In this document: piece after piece, positions 5,431-10,292 of the stretch
Layout: the number at the start of each line of letters is the position of its first letter
Position numbering within the stretch: the first letter of the stretch is position 1
Origin: an uncultured Clostridia bacterium
Lineage (GTDB): Bacteria > Bacillota > Clostridia > Lachnospirales > Anaerotignaceae
Assembly: GCA_937919015.1 (NCBI GenBank)
Contig: CALFPN010000141.1
Coordinates: forward strand, 1-10,292
DNA length: 10,292 bases
Direction: 5' to 3'
Notes under the pieces: generated by a model
Told to the model about the DNA's origin: nothing
What the model saw: the letters and a program-made list of their open reading frames with translations, nothing else
Databases searched by the model: none
Position numbers and translations under genes: made by a program

Positions 5431-5928
5431 TCAAATGAAAGTGCCAAGTACACCAAAACTCAGTACGGAAACGATGATGCCTGCGGTCAGAACGCCGACT
5501 GCGATGATAGGAAATGTCTTTTTGGGGTCCATGTTCAGAAGGGCTGCAATCAGGGCACCCATCCATGCGCCTGTACCGGGCAGGGGGATCGCTACGAAAA
5601 GATATACGCCCCAGTAGGCATATTTCCGGATTTTTTCACTTTTGGAATCCGCTTTTCTTTCACACCATTCCACAATGCCCTTCATGGGCGTTTTCTTCAG
5701 CACGCGGAAAATAAAGCGGATGAACAGCAGAATAAAGGGAATGGGGATCAGGTTTGCGATAAATGCAATGATGAATGTGGGCAGCCATTCCATGCCCATG
5801 GCGAAGCCGGCAATGATACCGCCTCTCAGTTCCAGAATGGGAAGCATGGAAACGATTGCAACGATGACTTCTCTGGAAAAGAAGCCGGACAGATTTTCTA
5901 CGAACCATGCTGCTAATGTTTCAGCCAA
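5431..5928 (-). CDS. COG2426 / Sm_multidrug_ex family small membrane protein
   Basis: 165 residues from the chosen start. The family is annotated as putative small multidrug export protein, but no transport activity is firmly tied to it. Seen here: about four hydrophobic segments (roughly 20-45, 50-76, 105-132 and 138-165), the family signatures SMLPILELRGGIIAGFA (27-43) and PLPGTGAWMGALIAA (115-129), and a basic loop between segments two and three. The start is taken as TTG at 5928-5926, because AAGGAGG lies 8 nt before it. An ATG six codons upstream (5946) would place this ribosome site inside the coding region and has none of its own. It is first in the operon with ksgA (13-bp gap) and has its own sigma-A promoter. 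Confidence 0.88.
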   Translation of the reverse strand: MAETLAAWFVENLSGFFSREVIVAIVSMLPILELRGGIIAGFAMGMEWLPTFIIAFIANLIPIPFILLFIRFIFRVLKKTPMKGIVEWCERKADSKSEKIRKYAYWGVYLFVAIPLPGTGAWMGALIAALLNMDPKKTFPIIAVGVLTAGIIVSVLSFGVLGTFI

Positions 5929-5995
5929 ATTGGATTCCTCCTTCATGTTTGATTTTTATATGCCACACAGATTATTTCAGTCTGATAACCTTTAT

Positions 5996-6024
5996 ATTAT
6001 ACTTTATTCTAATGGGCAGAACAA
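5996..6024 (-). promoter_or_regulatory. Sigma-A promoter of the membrane protein-ksgA operon
   Basis: Minus strand -35 TTGTTC (6019-6024), 17-bp spacer, -10 TATAAT (5996-6001), giving a leader of about 60 nt before the TTG start. Confidence 0.7.
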
Positions 6025-6204
6025 TAAAGAATTTCTTAAAAACGATACTTCTTTCATATTATGTACTTTTATTAGAAATGTCCGATAAGTTTTGGAGAAT
6101 TTGTTGAAAAAATCCGCCGGATGTGGTTCAATGTGGGCAGGAAGGGAATGTTTGTCTTTCCTGAGGAAACAGAAATGGCAAATCTGGCGGAACGGAGGAG
6201 CAAT

Positions 6205-7065
6205 ATGACGGAAGAACTGAGAGCCCAGCTCATGGGTGTGAAGCTGACAAAAAAAGAAAAGCTCATTGCAGAATTTGTATTGGACCATTTTGCGGAAGCC
6301 TGTTTCATCACTTCCACAGAAATTGCCCAAAGATTGCATATCAGTGATTCTTCCGTGATCCGTTTTACCCGTACTCTGGGATACGGAGGCTTTATGGATT
6401 TTCAGAAAGCCATCCGAAAGACCTATACAGAACGCATTAACAGCGTTTCCGAAAGTATCACCGTACCTTCGGAAAGATTGAAAATCAGTATCGATAAATT
6501 GGGGGATGACATCGTTGGCAGTTATTTTTCCAATGTTATGCAGAATTTACAGTCCTGCATCCGCAATAACGATGCCATTGATTTTGAAAAAGCGGCAGAG
6601 CTGATCATTGAAAGCAAACGGAAATATATCGTCACTTCCCGTGCAGACAGCAGCATCGGGGATCAGATGCTACTGATGTTGAAGCACATGCTGCCGGATG
6701 TGTACGAAACCTCACATCCTGCTTTGAATGTGATCGACCATCTTTGTGATATCACCAAGGAGGATTGTGTCGTTGCGGTCAGCTTCCCCCGATATTCCGA
6801 AATGGACAGGCTGGCTCTGGAAATGGCTTACGATGCAGGGGCGAAGATCGTTCTCATTACGGATAAGGCCAGTTCCCCTCTGGCCAAATATGCCACACAG
6901 CTGCTGACGGTCAGCGTGGATAGCAACGCCTTTTTCAATTCCTTTGTGGCGGTGGTTTTTACTCTGGAACTTTTGTGTACCTTTATCAGTAAAAAAATGG
7001 GATATTCCCCCGAAGCCAAGCTGGAATTGATCGATCAATATTTGTCTAAGGTGGGGTTGTTCTAA
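6205..7065 (+). CDS. RpiR/MurR-family transcriptional regulator (HTH plus SIS)
   Basis: 286 residues, standard for the family. The N-terminal HTH_6 domain (about 1-77) includes the helix-turn-helix TSTEIAQRLHISDSSVIRFTRTLGY (split over 37-60) and the following FMDFQKAIRK. The C-terminal SIS domain (about 125-250), with IVTSRADSS (142-150), AVSFPRYSEMD (191-201) and LITDKASSPLAKYA (217-230), normally binds a phosphosugar effector. ATG6205 is chosen because GGAGG precedes it at ideal spacing and gives the family-typical N-terminus; the frame is open to 6121, with a weaker alternative ATG at 6175. No sugar-transport or catabolic genes are adjacent, so the regulon is unknown. It is divergent from the membrane protein-ksgA operon. 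Its own promoter is not obvious; TATTAT at 6057-6062 is a weak -10 candidate. Confidence 0.9.
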   Translation: MTEELRAQLMGVKLTKKEKLIAEFVLDHFAEACFITSTEIAQRLHISDSSVIRFTRTLGYGGFMDFQKAIRKTYTERINSVSESITVPSERLKISIDKLGDDIVGSYFSNVMQNLQSCIRNNDAIDFEKAAELIIESKRKYIVTSRADSSIGDQMLLMLKHMLPDVYETSHPALNVIDHLCDITKEDCVVAVSFPRYSEMDRLALEMAYDAGAKIVLITDKASSPLAKYATQLLTVSVDSNAFFNSFVAVVFTLELLCTFISKKMGYSPEAKLELIDQYLSKVGLF

Positions 7066-7081
7066 ATCATTGGATAAAAGC

Positions 7082-7117
7082 AGAGCCTGTTGGAGTTCCA
7101 ACAGGCTCTTTTCTTAA
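7082..7117. terminator. Bidirectional terminator after the RpiR-type gene
   Basis: AGAGCCTGTTGG (7082-7093), loop AGTT, CCAACAGGCTCT (7098-7109) followed by TTTCTTAAT; on the other strand the stem is followed by GCTTTTATC. It serves the convergent genes ending at 7065 and 7114. Confidence 0.9.
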
Positions 7118-7635
7118 TATCTATGATTCACATAATCATCAATGACAGATTTTCGGCTTTCCTCATGGAATACCCCTTCCTCCCGTAAACATTTCAAAAT
7201 CAGGGGACTGGTGGAATGGAGGATGATGTTTTCTTCCTCAATCACGATTTCGAACAGCTTTCCTTTCAGAAATTTGCTTCTTACTTTCACAAAATAGGCT
7301 TCCACACCTTTGAAATCCATCATTCTGAGGGCGGTCAGGGTAGCCCTGTCCTTTTTGCTGTAGTAATAATTGCTTTTTTCGATATAATCCCGTTTCAATT
7401 CATAATCCATATCTCTGGTGGTGCTGATGGTCTTGTTTTCCTTTGCCAATGCATTGTAATACTGGTAATTGAACAAGGCCTTTTCCACCGTATCCATGTT
7501 ATGAAAGGGGCCGATATCGCCATAGACCACGGCTTCGTAATTTTTTCGGAGATATTCTCTTTTGGTCATGTCGCCTTTGGCATATTGGTCGATCAGGCTT
7601 TGCCTGTATTTGAAATATTTCTGAATGGCGTTCAT
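7114..7635 (-). CDS. Uncharacterised protein, 173 residues, possibly DUF6648-like
   Basis: The frame is open to 7842, but the protein most likely starts at ATG7635 (MNAIQKYFKYRQSLIDQY), preceded by AAGAGG five bases upstream; the in-frame ATG at 7656 has a poor ribosome site. The N-terminal half is helical with a repeated aromatic/basic pattern (YFKYRQSLIDQYAKGDMTKREYLRKNYE, then FNYQYYNALAKENK). The middle is strongly basic and tyrosine-rich (KRDYIEKSNYYYSKKDR). The C-terminal part is predicted mixed strand and helix (FEIVIEEENIILHS). The layout recalls a small clostridial family I remember as DUF6648, but I could not check it. It is soluble, with no signal peptide or catalytic motif. It is divergent from the gene at 7716 across an 80-bp gap and closed by the bidirectional terminator. 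Confidence 0.75.
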   Translation of the reverse strand: MNAIQKYFKYRQSLIDQYAKGDMTKREYLRKNYEAVVYGDIGPFHNMDTVEKALFNYQYYNALAKENKTISTTRDMDYELKRDYIEKSNYYYSKKDRATLTALRMMDFKGVEAYFVKVRSKFLKGKLFEIVIEEENIILHSTSPLILKCLREEGVFHEESRKSVIDDYVNHRY

Positions 7636-7715
7636 AAGAGCCTCTTTTCCATCCATTCCCGCTAGGCAGCATCCTTTTTCTCTTGTTACAATGAAGCCGT
7701 AAGGGGAGGATATAT

Positions 7716-8135
7716 ATGCAAACTTTTTTGGATTATTATAAACAGGAAATACAGCCGCAGATCGCGGCCATTGATATCTTTTTGAAATCAGAAGAACCGC
7801 CCTATGACAGTGGGATCGTGGGAGACCTTCTGGAGATCCCATCTGCGGAATGGGAAAAATTGCTGCGAGAAGAACAGATATCCTTTATCACAAGGGGGAT
7901 CTTTTTCCAGCTGATGAAACAGGGGACTTCTCCTCTGTGCGGCATGTTTCGGCGGGCGACGGAGCTGTATCTTCCGGACGCGTATACGCCGGAGGTTATT
8001 GCTTATATTTTCGATCTGCCCATAGAAGCGGTGCGTAAAGCAGCACGGGAATTGGGCGAGAAAACGTTTACCGATGCCATGCTGCCATTGCTTTTTTCAA
8101 AAATTAACCTTGCTGAAACACGATTTCCTTTCTAA
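7716..8135 (+). CDS. Uncharacterised 139-residue protein
   Basis: ATG7716 follows a strong AAGGGGAGGA ribosome site. The protein is mostly helical: DYYKQEIQPQIAAIDIFLK (6-24), a central SAEWEKLLREEQISFITRGIFFQLMKQG (43-70), and a short helix-turn-helix-like stretch TPEVIAYIFDLPIEAVRKAARELG (91-114) resembling a sigma-factor or Xre-like recognition pair, though too weak to call DNA binding. There is no signal peptide or membrane span. I do not recognise the family. A possible extended -10, TGTTACAAT (7684-7692), lies upstream. Its last 32 bases overlap the 3' end of the convergent DJ-1/PfpI gene, with no terminator between them. Confidence 0.75.
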   Translation: MQTFLDYYKQEIQPQIAAIDIFLKSEEPPYDSGIVGDLLEIPSAEWEKLLREEQISFITRGIFFQLMKQGTSPLCGMFRRATELYLPDAYTPEVIAYIFDLPIEAVRKAARELGEKTFTDAMLPLLFSKINLAETRFPF

Positions 8136-8655
8136 GATGCTCTGCGTAGGATTCGCTGACCAGAACTTCTACCAGTTTCAGTGCGAAGGGGACAGCTGTG
8201 CCGGGAGCTTTGGATGTGATGACATTGCCGCTGACGCAAACTTCCTCATTGGAAAGATCGGCACCGACCAGATATTCTTCCATACCGGGGTAGATGGTTG
8301 CAAATCTGCCCATGACGATGCCCAGTGCGCCCAGAACCATAGGAGCTGCACAGATGGCAGCCACCCATTTATGGGCATCATACTGTTTCACCAGCAGCTC
8401 TGCCAGACCTTCATGGGCCATCAGGTTTGTTGTGCCGGGCATGCCGCCGGGCAAAACCAGCATATCTGCGTCGTCTTCGATCTCTTCAAACAGCAGATCG
8501 GCCATGTATGTGATGCCGTGGGCACCGGTAACGGCCTTGTCTCCTGTGATGGAAACGAATTTTGCATCTACGTTCACACGGCGCAGCAGATCAACGGGTG
8601 TCACTGCTTCCATTTCTTCAAAGCCTTCTGCCAGAAATACATATACTTTTTTCAT
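8104..8655 (-). CDS. DJ-1/PfpI family protein (YajL/ThiJ-like)
   Basis: 183 residues, the normal single-domain length. The flavodoxin-like DJ-1 fold is evident from VYVFLAEGFEEMEAVTPVD (4-22), DMLVLPGGMPGT (64-75), the nucleophile elbow AAICAAPMVLG with Cys102 (99-109), and TSKAPGTAVPFAL near the C-terminus. Glu13 or Glu14 would be the acid next to the cysteine. Members act in oxidative or carbonyl stress (glyoxalase or deglycase activity reported, still debated) or as chaperones. ATG8655 has AGGAGGG eight bases upstream. It is transcribed alone from a sigma-A promoter whose -35 overlaps that of the divergent acetyltransferase gene. The specific subfamily cannot be set by eye. Confidence 0.93.
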   Translation of the reverse strand: MKKVYVFLAEGFEEMEAVTPVDLLRRVNVDAKFVSITGDKAVTGAHGITYMADLLFEEIEDDADMLVLPGGMPGTTNLMAHEGLAELLVKQYDAHKWVAAICAAPMVLGALGIVMGRFATIYPGMEEYLVGADLSNEEVCVSGNVITSKAPGTAVPFALKLVEVLVSESYAEHLRKEIVFQQG

Positions 8656-8698
8656 TGGGGAATCCCTCCTAGTTGCCTTAGTTTAACCTTATTTTCTC

Positions 8699-8727
8699 AT
8701 TTTAACTGAAAAACAGAAGATTTTCAA
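8699..8727 (-). promoter_or_regulatory. Sigma-A promoter of the DJ-1/PfpI gene
   Basis: Minus strand -35 TTGAAA (8722-8727), 17-bp spacer, -10 TAAAAT (8699-8704). Confidence 0.65.
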
Positions 8728-8744
8728 CTGAGGACGGCAGAATG

Positions 8745-8753
8745 TGCTATAAT
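8745..8753 (+). promoter_or_regulatory. Extended -10 promoter of the acetyltransferase-CYTH operon
   Basis: TGCTATAAT (8745-8753) is a perfect extended -10. The -35 region (TTCAAC, 8723-8728) is weak and shared with the divergent DJ-1 promoter, so the two units may compete for polymerase. The start at about 8760 leaves a leader of only about 18 nt. Confidence 0.7.
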
Positions 8754-8777
8754 GGTGGAAAAATGGAGGTGGCTGTG

Positions 8778-9236
8778 ATGTTTCGGAAAAGTGAAGAAAA
8801 GGATTGTAAGGCCATTTATGACCTGATCTGTGATATGGAAAGAAAACAGCTGCCCGATGCTGTTTTTGAGGCAATGTATCAGAAACAATTACAAAGAAAA
8901 GATATGTATTGCCTCATTCGGGAAGAAGGCGGGAAGGTGACTGCCATGCTGAATCTGCGCTTTGAAGAACAGCTGCACCATTGCGAAAAAATTGCGGAAA
9001 TTATGGAATTTGTTGTGGAAGAAAGCTGCAGAAATGCGGGCGTCGGCAAAGAGGTTCTTACAGAAGCCTGTCGGGTGGCCGCGGAGCATGGCTGCAGTCA
9101 GATCGAAGTGGCCTGCAACCAGCTCAGGAAGGATACCCATCGCTTTTACGAACGGGAAGGCATGCATAACTTTCACTACAAGTTTTCCAAAAGATTGAGC
9201 GGTGAAGATGACAATCAGAATGTTTTAGGCAGATAA
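8778..9236 (+). CDS. GNAT N-acetyltransferase, PhnO-like
   Basis: 152 residues from ATG8778, chosen because GGAGGTG lies six bases before it; the frame is open 12 codons further, but that ATG lies on the -10 box. It transfers an acetyl group from acetyl-CoA. Motif A, EFVVEESCRNAGVGKEVL (77-94), holds the pyrophosphate-binding R-N-A-G-V-G (85-90), and HRFYEREGMHNFHYKF (121-136) forms the C-terminal region. Read against E. coli PhnO (aminoalkylphosphonate acetyltransferase) as I remember it, the pattern is close: YDLICDME, LHHCEKIAEIMEFVV, DTHRFYEREG. No phosphonate genes are nearby, so the amine substrate is open. It is the first gene of an operon with the CYTH protein, 12 bp apart. Confidence 0.88.
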   Translation: MFRKSEEKDCKAIYDLICDMERKQLPDAVFEAMYQKQLQRKDMYCLIREEGGKVTAMLNLRFEEQLHHCEKIAEIMEFVVEESCRNAGVGKEVLTEACRVAAEHGCSQIEVACNQLRKDTHRFYEREGMHNFHYKFSKRLSGEDDNQNVLGR

Positions 9237-9248
9237 AAGGAGAAAATC

Positions 9249-9710
9249 ATGGAAATAGAAAGAAAATTTTTAACGAAGTATATCCCTTTTGATATCACGG
9301 TATATCCGTGCAAGCAGCTCTCTCAGGCATATATTTCTTTTTCCCCCACCATTCGCATCCGTCAGTCCGATGATGCCTATATTCTGACGGTAAAGGGAAA
9401 AGGCCATCTGGCAAGGGAAGAATTTGAACTGCCCCTGACAAAGGCGGATTATGACAAATTGTTTGAAAAAACAGAAGGGACCCCTGTGGTAAAAAAACGC
9501 TATCTGGTGCCTGTAGAGGACGGATATACGGCGGAAGTGGACGTTTACGAAGAGGAGCTGGAAGGGCTCATGACAACGGAAGTGGAATTTCCTTCTCTGG
9601 AAGCAGCGGAAGGTTTTATGGCACCCGATTGGTTCGGACGTGACGTCAGCGAGGAAAAAGCATATAAAAATACATCCCTGTCTCTCTACGGGATGCCGAA
9701 GGAGGACTAA
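9249..9710 (+). CDS. CYTH-domain protein (triphosphate tunnel metalloenzyme family)
   Basis: 153 residues. The protein begins with the hallmark ExExK motif MEIERKF (Glu2, Glu4, Lys6), which binds metal and triphosphate. The alternating charged strands of an eight-stranded tunnel follow: TIRIRQSDDAYILTVKGKG (34-52), REEFELPL (56-63), VVKKRYLVP (80-88), YTAEVDVYE (93-101) and LMTTEVEFPS (107-116). Bacterial relatives hydrolyse inorganic triphosphate or act as class IV adenylate cyclases or thiamine triphosphatases; a short stand-alone member such as this is most often a triphosphatase. AAAGGAG precedes ATG9249 in the 12-bp gap after the acetyltransferase. A strong terminator follows, closing this two-gene operon. 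Confidence 0.92.
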   Translation: MEIERKFLTKYIPFDITVYPCKQLSQAYISFSPTIRIRQSDDAYILTVKGKGHLAREEFELPLTKADYDKLFEKTEGTPVVKKRYLVPVEDGYTAEVDVYEEELEGLMTTEVEFPSLEAAEGFMAPDWFGRDVSEEKAYKNTSLSLYGMPKED

Positions 9711-9713
9711 GAG

Positions 9714-9740
9714 GAACCTCAGCAGAGGTTCTTTTTTCTT
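9714..9740 (+). terminator. Intrinsic terminator after the CYTH gene
   Basis: GAACCTC (9714-9720), loop AGCA, GAGGTTC (9725-9731) followed by TTTTTTCTTT. The stem can extend by a G-U pair. Confidence 0.88.
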
Positions 9741-9803
9741 TGCCCCGTTCATAGGCTGTAACGATGAAATACGAAATACAGACAAGCAGAACGGGGGAAG
9801 AAT

Positions 9804-10292
9804 ATGTATAACAGACGATATGAAAAGGTTTTCCTGATGCTGAGACAGGAGACGGCAGGCTATGCCTTGGGCAAGCGCCCGCCCTGGGGCAGCTGTGTGA
9901 TGGAGCTGAAAAACGGAAAGGGCAGACTGCACCTGACCGTGCAGGGCTTGAAGCCTTTGCGGTACGAGGTTTATGTTATGGCGGGAACAGAAAGCATTTT
10001 TTGCGGTGAGGTATATCCCGAAAAGAAAGAAGGCCGATGTGAGCTGAAATGGGACTTTGACCCCGATGCCGTTGGAGAGGGGAAAAAAGCGGAGGATCTT
10101 CATACAGTCCTCCTTCTGGCAGAAGGGCTTTCCGCGCCGCTGACGGCTTATTTCAAAGAGAAGCGAAACTGGAAGAAGGATTTTGTGCCTGTGGAAAAAG
10201 AACAGCCCGGACAGGAGGAGATTCTCCTGCAGGCGGCAGAGGCGGCAGTTCTGGAGAAGCCTGCTCCTGTGGGCATTATGGAAAAGCAAGAG
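9804..10292 (+). CDS. Unrecognised protein, N-terminal 163 residues (gene leaves the window)
   Basis: ATG9804 follows GGGGGAAG at good spacing, and the frame then stays open for 163 codons to the window end, with codon use like its neighbours. The first about 130 residues look like a compact beta-rich domain: MYNRRYEKVFLMLRQETAGYALGKRPPWG, then GRLHLTVQGLKPL, RYEVYVMAGTESIFCGEVYP and a hydrophobic LHTVLLLAEGLSAPLTAYF. The part from about residue 131 (VEKEQPGQEEI...EKPAPVG) is acidic and proline-containing, typical of a linker to a further domain outside the window. No signal peptide or membrane segment is seen. The family is not recognised. A new transcription unit is expected since a terminator precedes it, but no clear sigma-A promoter is visible at 9741-9803; a sporulation sigma factor cannot be excluded. 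Confidence 0.8.
   Translation, partial: MYNRRYEKVFLMLRQETAGYALGKRPPWGSCVMELKNGKGRLHLTVQGLKPLRYEVYVMAGTESIFCGEVYPEKKEGRCELKWDFDPDAVGEGKKAEDLHTVLLLAEGLSAPLTAYFKEKRNWKKDFVPVEKEQPGQEEILLQAAEAAVLEKPAPVGIMEKQE

Noticed and set aside
5374..6088. Plus-strand frames opposite the membrane protein gene
   Set aside because: They are shadows of the COG2426 gene and its leader, without ribosome sites or plausible composition.
9270..10289. A 339-codon minus-strand frame at the right end
   Set aside because: It is opposite the CYTH gene and the open gene at 9804, crosses a terminator, is rich in His/Phe/Cys/Arg as antisense shadows are, and has no ribosome site.

Overview
The window looks like a chromosomal segment of a spore-forming member of the Clostridia (Bacillota), probably Lachnospirales or a relative such as Anaerotignum. 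The grounds are a full-length Spo0A, strong AGGAGG-type ribosome sites, sigma-A promoters with TATAAT boxes, mid GC content and several TTG starts. No species-level marker is visible.

Layout. (1) Bases 1-573: the start of a lipoprotein gene on the minus strand, preceded by a minus-strand unit of about 205 nt. That unit has a near-ideal promoter, a long rod-like fold closed by a perfect 14-bp stem, and a strong UUCG-loop terminator. It is either a small RNA of 6S-like shape or a regulatory leader for the lipoprotein. (2) 574-2816: a WYL-domain regulator and a convergent, catalytically complete tyrosine recombinase, followed by a repeat-rich stretch. This looks like the end of an integrated element abutting the 3' end of spo0A. 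(3) 2817-3939: spo0A with a TTG start and its own sigma-A promoter, then a gene-free stretch holding several Spo0A-box-like heptamers. (4) 3940-4537: a small ribbon-helix-helix regulator whose promoter is overlaid by an inverted repeat, an unrecognised 85-residue protein, and a bidirectional terminator. (5) 4539-5928 (minus): a COG2426-type small membrane protein followed by ksgA in one operon. (6) 6205-7065: an RpiR/MurR-type regulator. (7) 7114-8655: two uncharacterised proteins transcribed divergently and a DJ-1/PfpI protein whose 3' end overlaps its convergent neighbour. (8) 8748-10292: a PhnO-like acetyltransferase and a CYTH-domain protein in one operon with its own promoter and terminator, then the start of an unrecognised gene that leaves the window.

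Working together: ksgA is housekeeping (ribosome maturation) and spo0A commits cells to sporulation. The recombinase, WYL gene and repeats are the accessory part. The rest are small regulatory or stress-type genes in short, well-delimited transcription units. The most unusual item is the structured RNA at 255-459. The 0A-box-like cluster at 3703-3875 and the putative arm-site repeats at 2649-2776 come next. Functions are read from sequence motifs and remembered family features; no database search was possible.
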